NCBI GenBank assembly: GCA_042095835.1 | Contig: JBELML010000217.1 | Span: 1-5,791, forward strand | Direction: 5' to 3' | DNA from: DATFKA01 sp042095835 | GTDB lineage: Bacteria; Bacteroidota; Bacteroidia; Chitinophagales; Saprospiraceae | Length of the DNA: 5,791 bases | In this document: positions 1-5,791 of the stretch, piece by piece | Position numbering within the stretch: the first letter of the stretch is position 1 | How the letters are laid out: every line of letters starts with the position of its first letter | The notes under the pieces: model-generated | Told to the model about the DNA's origin: nothing | What the model saw: only the letters and a program-made list of their open reading frames with translations | Databases searched by the model: none | Made by a program: the position numbers and the translations under genes

Positions 1-40
1 CGCTCCGCTCAAACAATGCCTAGGCGGCCTCCCGCACTTC

Positions 41-240
41 GCTTATCACCTTTTTTAAACTTAGTAACAGTCAAAAAATAACTTTTCGATTTTGATGGAA
101 TCTTTTACACCAATACGGCGTTAAAAAGCCTCGCTGATGCCCTGCATCATCTACGTTTTTTGCCTTGTCTTGGCATAAAATCTTCTCGATCAAAATGCGA
201 AACTTATTCTTTGTCCGTTACTTAATTTCGAGTAACAAGC
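41..240. repeat. Large imperfect palindrome, possible dispersed or MITE-like element
   Basis: The two halves of this stretch are diverged reverse complements of each other, centred near 142. Pairs seen by eye, from outside in: GCTTATCAC (41-49) with GTAACAAGC (232-240), 7 of 9; AGTAAC (63-68) with GTTACT (217-222); AATAA (77-81) with TTATT (204-208); ATTTTGAT (89-96) with ATCAAAAT (189-196); CCAA (110-113) with TTGG (170-173); GGC (117-119) with GCC (162-164); a run of five A (123-127) with a run of six T (156-161); and TGATGC (135-140) with GCATCA (144-149) around a CCT loop. Similarity stops abruptly outside 41 and 240. No coding frame or transposase is present. The pattern fits a decayed non-autonomous element or a long hairpin repeat. 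I recall similar intergenic repeats in Saprospiraceae but cannot confirm it. No target-site duplication is clear. Confidence 0.6.
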
Positions 241-400
241 ATTTCTTTTTCAGTTTTTATTTTAATGTGTTTGCCCTAGTTATATGATGGCTTTAGACTA
301 ATGCTCAAAATAGCTATTTATTCTAAGTTCCAGCTCTTCTTGTTTTCTTCATTTCCCTTATATTCAAAGTCGATTATTTCTTCGGACATCCAAAAAAGCA

Positions 401-408
401 TATCTTTT
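401..408 (+). promoter_or_regulatory. Possible weak -7 element for the oxidoreductase gene
   Basis: TATCTTTT matches the Bacteroidota -7 consensus TAnnTTTG at all fixed positions but the last. It lies about 30 bases before the start codon. No TTG (-33) is found at the expected spacing, so this is a weak call made from composition and position. Confidence 0.22.
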
Positions 409-439
409 GGGTTTATGATTAACTTAAAACTATTCTACC

Positions 440-1843
440 ATGCCCAATAAAGACTCAAAATCAAGACGTAAATTTTTACAACAGATTGGTGCTACTGCTC
501 TGGTTTCTGCGGCCTCACCGCTTTCCTCTCTTTCTGCTAAAGCTAAAGCCGAAGAAAGGATACTGCGCTATGAAAGAAAAATAGCTGCTAATGATACGAT
601 TCGTATTGGCGTAATTGGCTTTGGTATACAAGGTAATTTTGACCTGAGAACAGCCTTGCAAGTGCCAGGTGTAGAACTAGCTGGCATCTGTGACCTCTAT
701 ACCGGAAGAATCACCAGAGCAAAAGAGCAGTACGGGGCGGAGCTTTTCACTACAAGAGATTATCGGGCACTACTAGACCGAGAAGACATCGATGCGGTCT
801 TAATTTGCACCACAGATGTGTGGCACGCTCAGATCACAATAGATGCCTTAAACAAAGGGAAACATGTCTATATAGAGAAACCTATGATCTACAAAATCAG
901 TGAAGGTCATCCTGTCATCAAGGCGGCTAATCAATCAGGTAAGGTAGTACAAGTTGGTAGCCAAAGAGCCAGTAGTATTGGTTTGGCTAAAGCCAAAGAA
1001 TTATTGGCAGCTGGTGAGATTGGTAATCTCAATATGGTCAATGCAGTATACGATAGACAAAGTTCGATTGGAGCATGGCAGTACACTATTCCAGCAGATG
1101 CGAGTGCTGCAACAACAAACTGGGATAAATTCATAGAGGTCACCGAAAAGATGGAGTTCGATGCCAAGAAGTTCTTCTGGTGGCGGGCCTTCCAGGAGGT
1201 AGGTACGGGCGTGGCTGGTGATTTATTTGTTCACCTCTTAACGGGTACCCATTTCATGACCAATTCAAAAGGGCCAGAGACCATTTATAGTACCGGACAG
1301 CTAAGCTATTGGAACGATGGTCGAGATATGCCCGATGTCATGTCAGGCGTCCTACAGTATCCCGATTGTGCAGAACATCCTGCGTTTCAATTAACGCTGC
1401 AAGTGAACTTTATCAGTGGCACTGGTGGTCAGCAACGCACGCAACTTGTTGGTTCAGAAGGAGTCATTGTCGTCAAGGGCAATGATATCAGTATCAAAAA
1501 GAATATAATGCCCGAAGCTCCTGGCTTTGGAGGCTACGATTCTGTCTTCACCTTTCCTGAAAATTTACAGCAGGAAATGCAAGCTGCCTATGATGCCAAA
1601 TGGACAGCGGAACAAAGGAAAAGGCCTGTACAGATGGATATGGAATACAAGGCACCAGCAGGCTATAGCGACCATCTTGATCACTTTACGAACTTCTTTG
1701 ATGCTATCAGAACGGATAAACAAGTAGTGGAAGATGCGACTTTTGGTTTTCGAGCAGCAGCCCCAGCCCTTGCCTGTAATGAGAGTTACTTCAACAAGCA
1801 AGTGATCCGCTGGAATCCGGAATCGATGGAATTGGTAGAATAA
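440..1843 (+). CDS. Tat-exported Gfo/Idh/MocA-family oxidoreductase
   Basis: Predicted NAD(P)-dependent oxidoreductase of 467 residues, probably acting on a sugar or cyclitol outside the cytoplasm. The N-terminus has a twin-arginine motif, SRRKFLQ (residues 8-14), then a weakly hydrophobic Ala/Ser-rich stretch and a likely cleavage site after AKA (35-37). No lipobox cysteine is present. The Rossmann fold starts at about 54, with glycine motif GFGIQG (60-65) and acidic D85 at the end of the second strand, which favours NAD over NADP. The family EKP motif is at 146-148, with K147 the likely catalytic lysine. GDLFVH (260-265) supplies the D261/H265 pair of the family DxxxH motif. The C-terminal domain fills the rest. 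The start is fixed: an in-frame TAA at 425-427 leaves no earlier ATG. The gene converges on the AraC gene with a 51-base gap. Family and export signal are firm; the substrate is unknown. Confidence 0.9.
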   Translation: MPNKDSKSRRKFLQQIGATALVSAASPLSSLSAKAKAEERILRYERKIAANDTIRIGVIGFGIQGNFDLRTALQVPGVELAGICDLYTGRITRAKEQYGAELFTTRDYRALLDREDIDAVLICTTDVWHAQITIDALNKGKHVYIEKPMIYKISEGHPVIKAANQSGKVVQVGSQRASSIGLAKAKELLAAGEIGNLNMVNAVYDRQSSIGAWQYTIPADASAATTNWDKFIEVTEKMEFDAKKFFWWRAFQEVGTGVAGDLFVHLLTGTHFMTNSKGPETIYSTGQLSYWNDGRDMPDVMSGVLQYPDCAEHPAFQLTLQVNFISGTGGQQRTQLVGSEGVIVVKGNDISIKKNIMPEAPGFGGYDSVFTFPENLQQEMQAAYDAKWTAEQRKRPVQMDMEYKAPAGYSDHLDHFTNFFDAIRTDKQVVEDATFGFRAAAPALACNESYFNKQVIRWNPESMELVE

Positions 1844-1894
1844 CATTTAAACCAATAATACCCTAGCCACCGAAACAGCCACATAAAAGCACGT

Positions 1895-2734
1895 TTAGGT
1901 ATATCGTTTTTTAAAATGACTTGGATTTTCTCCAGTTACTTTCTTGAAGATTCGATTGAAATACGAAAGGCTTTCAAATCCTGAGAGGAAGCAAGCCTCG
2001 GAAATCGATTTACCATGCATTAGATGTTGTTTGGACTGGCTAATGCGGTATCTATTCAGGAAGGCAACAAAGGTGTATTTAGTCGTCTTTTTAAAATATC
2101 TACAAAATGCCTCCTTGGTCATACTAACTAAGGAGGCAACTTCTTTTAATTCGATTTTGCGGTGATAGTTTTTATCTACAAAAGCATAGATATTTTGGAT
2201 GCGGAGATGCTGCTTATCACTAACCTGGGTGTAGTAAGGCGCTTCGTGTAATCGTTGATAATCAAAATTTAAAGCGAGTTGAAAAAGGATCTCCTGTAAC
2301 TGAAGATATTGCCGAATGGGAGAAAGATGCTCCAATTCCTGTAGTTGTTTTCCAATAGTACCAATAGCGCCTTTAAAGACAAGTCCATATTTCGATTGCT
2401 CAAAGAGGTCTTGTACCGATTTCATCTCTGGGATACTTGGAATGATTGTTTCTACGTAGTCTTTTTTGATGTGTACAACTACTTTCCGATAATCCGTTTG
2501 TAGACCATAGTCAAAATTTAGATGCGGAATATTAGAGCCAATCAAGACGAGGTCTGCACCCTTATAGGTAGAAATGTGCTCTCCTATATGTCGCTTGCCG
2601 GAAGCATTTTCGATATATACCAATTCATATTCTGGATGAAAATGCCAAAAGTATAAATCACTCAAATTCGGATTAAACATCATCGAAAAAGAACGATTGA
2701 ATTGACGGTTGATCGTCTCTAGTTGAGTAGGCAT
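1895..2734 (-). CDS. AraC-family transcriptional regulator with cupin sensor domain
   Basis: A 279-residue DNA-binding regulator of usual AraC-family length. Residues about 20-100 form a cupin-like ligand domain, with HFHPEYELVYI (31-41) giving the H31/H33/E35 pattern common in carbohydrate-sensing AraC proteins. Residues about 175-279 form the paired helix-turn-helix domain: the first around 195-232 (IELKEVASLVSMTKEAF at its start) and the second around 243-276, including SGFESLSYFNRIFKK and the closing TGENPSHFKKRY. The start is well placed: an in-frame stop lies three codons upstream (2744-2746 on the plus strand) and no other ATG intervenes. The gene is transcribed away from the PhyH oxygenase gene across a shared 159-base region, the usual layout for a local regulator. 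Control of that gene, and perhaps of the symporter or itself, is inferred from position. The effector is unknown. Confidence 0.9.
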   Translation of the reverse strand: MPTQLETINRQFNRSFSMMFNPNLSDLYFWHFHPEYELVYIENASGKRHIGEHISTYKGADLVLIGSNIPHLNFDYGLQTDYRKVVVHIKKDYVETIIPSIPEMKSVQDLFEQSKYGLVFKGAIGTIGKQLQELEHLSPIRQYLQLQEILFQLALNFDYQRLHEAPYYTQVSDKQHLRIQNIYAFVDKNYHRKIELKEVASLVSMTKEAFCRYFKKTTKYTFVAFLNRYRISQSKQHLMHGKSISEACFLSGFESLSYFNRIFKKVTGENPSHFKKRYT

Positions 2735-2744
2735 AAATCCACTT

Positions 2745-2786
2745 TATTGATAATTATCTGTCTAAGGTCCTACATAATAATCAATA
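2745..2786. promoter_or_regulatory. Candidate operator: inverted repeat between divergent genes
   Basis: TATTGATAATTAT (2745-2757) and ATAATAATCAATA (2774-2786) are inverted copies matching at 12 of 13 positions, with centres 29 bases apart. The left arm overlaps the perfect palindrome GATAATTATC (2749-2758), and the palindrome TTGTACAA (2787-2794) follows the right arm. The location just upstream of the AraC start, between divergent genes, suits a regulator site. The DNA is very AT-rich, so chance similarity is possible. Confidence 0.35.
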
Positions 2787-2836
2787 TTGTACAAGTATAG
2801 GTTAAATTCCTGAAAAAATTCTTACGCCTATTCTTC

Positions 2837-2844
2837 TAGATTTG
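2837..2844 (+). promoter_or_regulatory. Bacteroidota-type -7 element for the PhyH-family gene
   Basis: TAGATTTG fits the Bacteroidota sigma-ABfr -7 consensus TAnnTTTG exactly. It lies 49 bases before the ATG at 2894, predicting a leader of roughly 40 bases. A -33 TTG is not present at the usual 19-base spacing, which could mean dependence on an activator such as the neighbouring AraC protein. Confidence 0.45.
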
Positions 2845-2893
2845 TATCAACACAACGAGATAGAGCATTCAATCATTCCTTAAATCAAATAAT

Positions 2894-3874
2894 ATGGATA
2901 AGATAAGTAAAACCATGGCCACTATGGTTCCAGACAACCAGCACAAAGAAATTCCAGGCAACCCTTCGACTGCCAAGAGTAGTAATGTAAAACTCAGAAC
3001 GGAGGCTACCGCAGATACCCTCAGAGTACTTTCGGAAGAGGATTGGAAATTTTGGCAGCACAATGGATATGTAGTGATAAAAAATGCAGTCCCCAAGGAG
3101 CAAGCTGACCAAACCGCTGCATTCCTTTGGGAGTTTGAAGAAAAAGACCCCAAAGATCAGACCACCTGGTACACTGCTCCTCGCGCTGAAATGAAAATGA
3201 AAGAGCTCGCTGGAACCGGTATGGTAGAGGTCTACAACAATCAGCACCTTTGGAACAATCGACAAAGCCAAAGGGTATACGATGCCTTTGTAGATATTTG
3301 GGGCACAGAAAAGCTATGGGTCACGATTGATCGGGCCAACCTCAATTTCCCCATCCGACCAGGTCATGAATATAAAGGGTTTATCCATTGGGATTACGAT
3401 CCTGAAACCAAACCTCAAAATGTTCAAGGCGTGCTGGCACTTGCAGATCAAACAGATGAAAACATGGGAGGATTTCAGTGTATCCCTTGGTTATTCCGCA
3501 ACTATGACAGCTGGAAACTTAGCCAGCCTGCAGATCGCAATCATTTTCAGCCAGATGTTTCTGAACTACAAGATGAAATTGTAAAAGTCCCTTTAGAGGC
3601 TGGCGATTTACTCATTTTCAATAGCTCCGAACCGCATGGTATCCGTCCAAACCACTCTAAAGACAAGGTGCGTATTGCTCAATATATTTCTATGATGCCA
3701 GCACAAGAAGACAATACGCCGCTGAGAGATTGGCGGGTCAAGTCTTGGAGGAACCGTATAGCTCCTGAAGGCTATGCTTTCCCTGGCGATCCTAGAAATT
3801 GGGAGCAAAGCAAATACGAGCAAGCCGAATTAAATGAACTAGGCAAACGCTTATTAGGCTTAGAAAAATGGTAA
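2894..3874 (+). CDS. Phytanoyl-CoA dioxygenase (PhyH)-family Fe(II)/2-oxoglutarate oxygenase
   Basis: A predicted cytoplasmic non-heme iron oxygenase of 326 residues that couples decarboxylation of 2-oxoglutarate to substrate hydroxylation or demethylation. The double-stranded beta-helix core begins near LSEEDWKFWQHNGYVVIKNAV (46-66), a typical PhyH opening. The iron triad is visible as HWD (H165, D167) and a distal histidine H248 in EPHGIRPN. R260, twelve residues after H248, is the likely 2-oxoglutarate carboxylate anchor. GGFQCIPW (192-199) is the usual PhyH turn between the two halves. The first 40 residues are polar and look disordered, with no signal peptide. The first ATG after an in-frame TAG (2861-2863) was used; ATGs at 2915 and 2924 would also keep the fold. 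It diverges from the AraC gene and precedes the symporter by 136 bases, with a hairpin between. The family covers many substrates, so a CoA ester should not be assumed. Confidence 0.88.
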   Translation: MDKISKTMATMVPDNQHKEIPGNPSTAKSSNVKLRTEATADTLRVLSEEDWKFWQHNGYVVIKNAVPKEQADQTAAFLWEFEEKDPKDQTTWYTAPRAEMKMKELAGTGMVEVYNNQHLWNNRQSQRVYDAFVDIWGTEKLWVTIDRANLNFPIRPGHEYKGFIHWDYDPETKPQNVQGVLALADQTDENMGGFQCIPWLFRNYDSWKLSQPADRNHFQPDVSELQDEIVKVPLEAGDLLIFNSSEPHGIRPNHSKDKVRIAQYISMMPAQEDNTPLRDWRVKSWRNRIAPEGYAFPGDPRNWEQSKYEQAELNELGKRLLGLEKW

Positions 3875-3901
3875 TGATCCCTTTACTGTAAAATCAAGAT
3901 G

Positions 3902-3934
3902 ACCCTTCTATTCAAAGTACCAGAATAGAAGGGT
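3902..3934 (+). terminator. Perfect 12-bp hairpin, likely terminator of the PhyH-family gene
   Basis: ACCCTTCTATTC (3902-3913) pairs perfectly with GAATAGAAGGGT (3923-3934) around a nine-base loop, 28 bases after the oxygenase stop codon. The trailing ATTTGT is only a short T-tract, so termination may be partial. It lies between the oxygenase and symporter genes and suggests they are not one simple operon. Confidence 0.65.
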
Positions 3935-4010
3935 ATTTGTAATAGGCCATTGGGCGAATCCATGAAAAAGTTTGCCTACATTTAAGTAGTATTTTTAACG
4001 ACAACAGTAT

Positions 4011-5678
4011 ATGCAGTTTATTGATTTTGCCATCATAGGCCTATATTTTGGAATTATCCTCTGGATTGCCCGTTGGGTATCCACCGAAAAAACCAAAGAA
4101 GAATTTTCTTCCGTAGATTATTTTCTAGCTGGAAAAAACCAGGGCTGGTTTGTCATTGGTGCCTCCTTATTTGCCTCTAATATTGGCTCCGAAATCATAC
4201 TTGGGGTTTCAGGAGCGGGAGCTAGAGCCGATATGCCAATGGCTAATTTTGAAATACTAGCCTCTCTCGTCTTGATTTTATTTGGATGGGTATTTGTACC
4301 CTTTTATTTGAGGTCAGGCGTCTATACGATGCCAGAGTTTTTGGAGAAACGCTATTCTAGAGCTTGTCGAAATTACCTGTCGATTATTTCCATTTTAGCC
4401 TACATCATTACTAAAATTTCCTTGATCATTTTTGCTGGCGCTCTGGTATTTGAGGTCCTAGGAGTGCCATTTTGGACAGGAGCCATTATCACTGTGGTTG
4501 CCACTGGCTTTTATACCGTACTTGGTGGGCTCAAGGCCGTTATTTACACAGACATGGTCCAGGCTTTTGTACTGATCTTGGGTACCATTGTTGTTGCATT
4601 TTTCGGTCTCTATCAACTAGGAGGTTGGGATGGCCTGATGGAAACACTTGCTACGGCATCACAAATAGAAGGCAATCCGCCAGTCAATCGATTCTTTAAT
4701 CTTTGGCGACCAATGGAAGATACCGACTATCCTTGGACAGGTATGCTTTTTGGGGCACCGATCTTAGGGGTTTGGTATTGGTGTACCGATCAATACATCG
4801 TACAAAGAGCGCTTTCTGCAAAAGATATAGACAATGCAAGAAAGGGTGCCTTATTTGCTGGATACCTGAAATTATTACCGGTTTTTATTTTCTTTATACC
4901 TGGTGTAATTGCTTATGCTATGATGCAAAAAGGCCTGATCTCTTTTTCAATGGATAATGCAGATCAAGCCTTGCCTACGCTAATCACGGAGGTTTTGCCC
5001 AATGGTTTAAAAGGCTTAGCCATTGCCGGATTACTAGCTGCTTTAATGAGTTCGCTCTCCTCCGCATTTAACTCCAGCTCTACCCTACTCACCATTGATT
5101 TTTATCAAAAATTCCGGCCTAATGCTTCCGAGAAAGATTTGGTCTTCTTTGGCAGACTCGCTACCATCATTTTAGTTATTCTGAGTCTAGGCTGGATTCC
5201 ATTTATGGATGCCCTAATGGGCGGAGGTATCTTTCTTTATTTACAAAGTATTCAGGCTTATATTTCTCCACCTATTGCAGCCGTATTCTTGTTAGGACTC
5301 TACTTTAAGTGGATCAACTCCAAGGCAGCCATCATCACTTTATGGACTGGCTTTGTAGTAGGTATCTCCAGATTAATTGCTGAATTCATGAGAAATGAAG
5401 AGCGCATTTTTGTTACAGAAGGGAGCTTTTTAGACCACTTCCTAGGGATCAATTTCCTTCATTTTGCCTTATTCCTTTTTCTATTCTGCTCTGCTATCCT
5501 AGTCATCGTCAGTAAACTCGGTCAGCCTCAGCCGGAGGAAGATCTACAATTGGTGACCTTCCAAAAGGGAGATCGGGTTGCTTTCACCGATAGAAGAAGA
5601 GATTGGATATTGACTTTTGTGTTGATTGGCTTGGTCTTGATTCTTTGGATTTGTTTTAGCTCTTGGGGGATAGGTTAA
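4011..5678 (+). CDS. SGLT-like sodium/solute symporter (SSS family)
   Basis: An inner-membrane transporter of 555 residues, with about 14 hydrophobic segments, predicted to drive uptake of a sugar, polyol or similar solute with sodium. It reads closely like animal SGLT proteins: GASLFASNIGS (50-60), LFGWVFVPFYL (90-100), GGLKAVIYTD (172-181), WYWCTDQYIVQR (255-266), AGYLKLLP (283-290), LMSSLSSAFNSSSTL (345-359) and YISPPIAAVFLLGLY (417-431). By alignment from memory, the Na2 sodium site is kept (A55, I58, A344, S347, S348), as are most sugar contacts of human SGLT1 (N57, E81, Y256/W257, K287, Q412). The SGLT1 position H83 is isoleucine here (I62) and G82 is E61, so the substrate may differ from glucose. 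The start is fixed by an in-frame TAA at 3996-3998. The last membrane segment is about 531-549. Family and ion coupling are strong; the substrate is open. Confidence 0.93.
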   Translation: MQFIDFAIIGLYFGIILWIARWVSTEKTKEEFSSVDYFLAGKNQGWFVIGASLFASNIGSEIILGVSGAGARADMPMANFEILASLVLILFGWVFVPFYLRSGVYTMPEFLEKRYSRACRNYLSIISILAYIITKISLIIFAGALVFEVLGVPFWTGAIITVVATGFYTVLGGLKAVIYTDMVQAFVLILGTIVVAFFGLYQLGGWDGLMETLATASQIEGNPPVNRFFNLWRPMEDTDYPWTGMLFGAPILGVWYWCTDQYIVQRALSAKDIDNARKGALFAGYLKLLPVFIFFIPGVIAYAMMQKGLISFSMDNADQALPTLITEVLPNGLKGLAIAGLLAALMSSLSSAFNSSSTLLTIDFYQKFRPNASEKDLVFFGRLATIILVILSLGWIPFMDALMGGGIFLYLQSIQAYISPPIAAVFLLGLYFKWINSKAAIITLWTGFVVGISRLIAEFMRNEERIFVTEGSFLDHFLGINFLHFALFLFLFCSAILVIVSKLGQPQPEEDLQLVTFQKGDRVAFTDRRRDWILTFVLIGLVLILWICFSSWGIG

Positions 5679-5702
5679 AACGATCTTTGTAATTATTGAG
5701 AA

Positions 5703-5780
5703 AAATTTTGGTAAAGGTGGTCATACCTTTTTCTAGGACAACACTCCCCTGTGTAAACACCTATTTAATTACCAAAATTT
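5703..5780. repeat. Imperfect palindrome downstream of the symporter
   Basis: AAATTTTGGTAA (5703-5714) is a perfect 12-base inverse of TTACCAAAATTT (5769-5780). Just inside, 5715-5726 pairs with 5751-5762 at 9 of 12 positions once a six-base insertion on the right is allowed. The short hairpin at 5713-5730 lies inside and would compete with this fold. No coding sequence is seen here. It may be a structured 3' end, a small repeat element, or part of the leader of a gene beyond the window. Confidence 0.45.
5713..5732 (+). terminator. Possible intrinsic terminator after the symporter gene
   Basis: AAAGGT (5713-5718) pairs with ACCTTT (5725-5730), with one inner G-T pair possible, and the stem runs into five T residues (5728-5732). 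It starts 35 bases after the symporter stop. The stem is short and AU-rich, so strength is doubtful. The left arm also takes part in a longer alternative pairing with bases 5751-5780. Confidence 0.4.
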
Positions 5781-5791
5781 AAAATCAACAT

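Larger units (their letters stand above)
1..439. other. Gene-free upstream region
   Basis: All three minus-strand frames contain stops within the first 60 bases. Plus frame 1 stays open only to a stop at 79-81, with no recognisable protein. The first 40 bases are GC-richer, with a CGCTC pair in tandem (1-10) and the palindrome GCCTAGGC (18-25). Positions 41-240 are the imperfect palindrome annotated separately. From 241 to 439 the DNA is AT-rich and T-rich on the plus strand, with no ORF, tRNA or strong hairpin seen. Its last part presumably holds the promoter of the oxidoreductase gene. Confidence 0.7.

Noticed and set aside
1..81. Open plus frame 1 from the window edge to a stop at 79-81, possibly the tail of an upstream gene
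   Set aside because: The 26 codons give no recognisable protein and the frame runs into the palindromic repeat.
217..236. GTTACT/AGTAAC hairpin as a terminator
   Set aside because: The 6-bp stem is not followed directly by a T-run, and GTTACT (217-222) is better explained as part of the long palindrome pairing with 63-68.
931..1167. Minus-strand open frame inside the oxidoreductase gene
   Set aside because: It is antisense to the conserved EKP-to-DxxxH part of a family-typical protein and has no features of its own.
1858..1902. ATACCCTA and TAGGTAT as a shared terminator between the converging oxidoreductase and AraC genes
   Set aside because: The stem needs a bulge, spans a loop of about 30 bases and overlaps the AraC stop codon; it has no convincing T-tract.
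2792..2799. TATACTTG on the minus strand as a -7 element for the AraC gene
   Set aside because: One consensus position is wrong and no TTG lies at the expected distance, so it was not listed as a feature.
2869..3271. Minus-strand open frames of 94 and 128 codons over the start of the PhyH-family gene
   Set aside because: They lie antisense to a well-supported coding region, resemble no family I recognise, and are cysteine/serine-rich as expected of shadow frames.
3977..3997. TACATTTA (3977-3984) and TATTTTTA (3990-3997) as -7 elements for the symporter
   Set aside because: Both miss the final G of TAnnTTTG, and the nearby TTG triplets (3950-3952, 3972-3974) have wrong spacing; such matches are common in AT-rich DNA.

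Overview
The window looks like a chromosomal piece of a Bacteroidota bacterium. The reasons are an AT-rich composition, no clear Shine-Dalgarno sequence before any gene, a perfect TAnnTTTG (Bacteroidota -7 type) hexamer-like element before one gene, and protein types common in marine and soil Bacteroidota. The intergenic DNA at the left edge resembles repeats I associate with the Saprospiraceae side of the phylum. That last placement rests on memory and is only a suggestion.

Layout. Positions 1-439 hold no gene. They contain a degenerate palindrome of about 200 bp (41-240), then AT-rich DNA leading to the first gene. Four complete genes follow: a Tat-exported Gfo/Idh/MocA-family oxidoreductase (440-1843, +), an AraC-family regulator (1895-2734, -), a phytanoyl-CoA dioxygenase (PhyH)-family Fe(II)/2-oxoglutarate oxygenase (2894-3874, +), and an SGLT-like sodium/solute symporter (4011-5678, +). 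The first two genes converge. The regulator and the oxygenase diverge from a 159-bp region that carries a 12/13 inverted repeat and a good -7 element. A perfect 12-bp hairpin lies between oxygenase and symporter. A second hairpin-rich, partly palindromic stretch follows the symporter to the window end.

How the genes may work together. The symporter keeps nearly all residues that bind sodium and sugar in human SGLT1, so uptake of a sugar, polyol or similar small polar solute is likely. The oxidoreductase family acts mostly on sugars and cyclitols, and here it carries a twin-arginine export signal. The AraC protein has a cupin-type sensor domain typical of carbohydrate regulators and may control the oxygenase and perhaps the symporter. 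A PhyH-type oxygenase could hydroxylate or demethylate a modified substrate. The reading is therefore a small uptake-and-oxidation module for an unidentified modified sugar or polyol. Adjacency is the only link between the genes; no substrate can be read from the sequence.

No RNA genes, CRISPR array, transposase or phage gene was seen.
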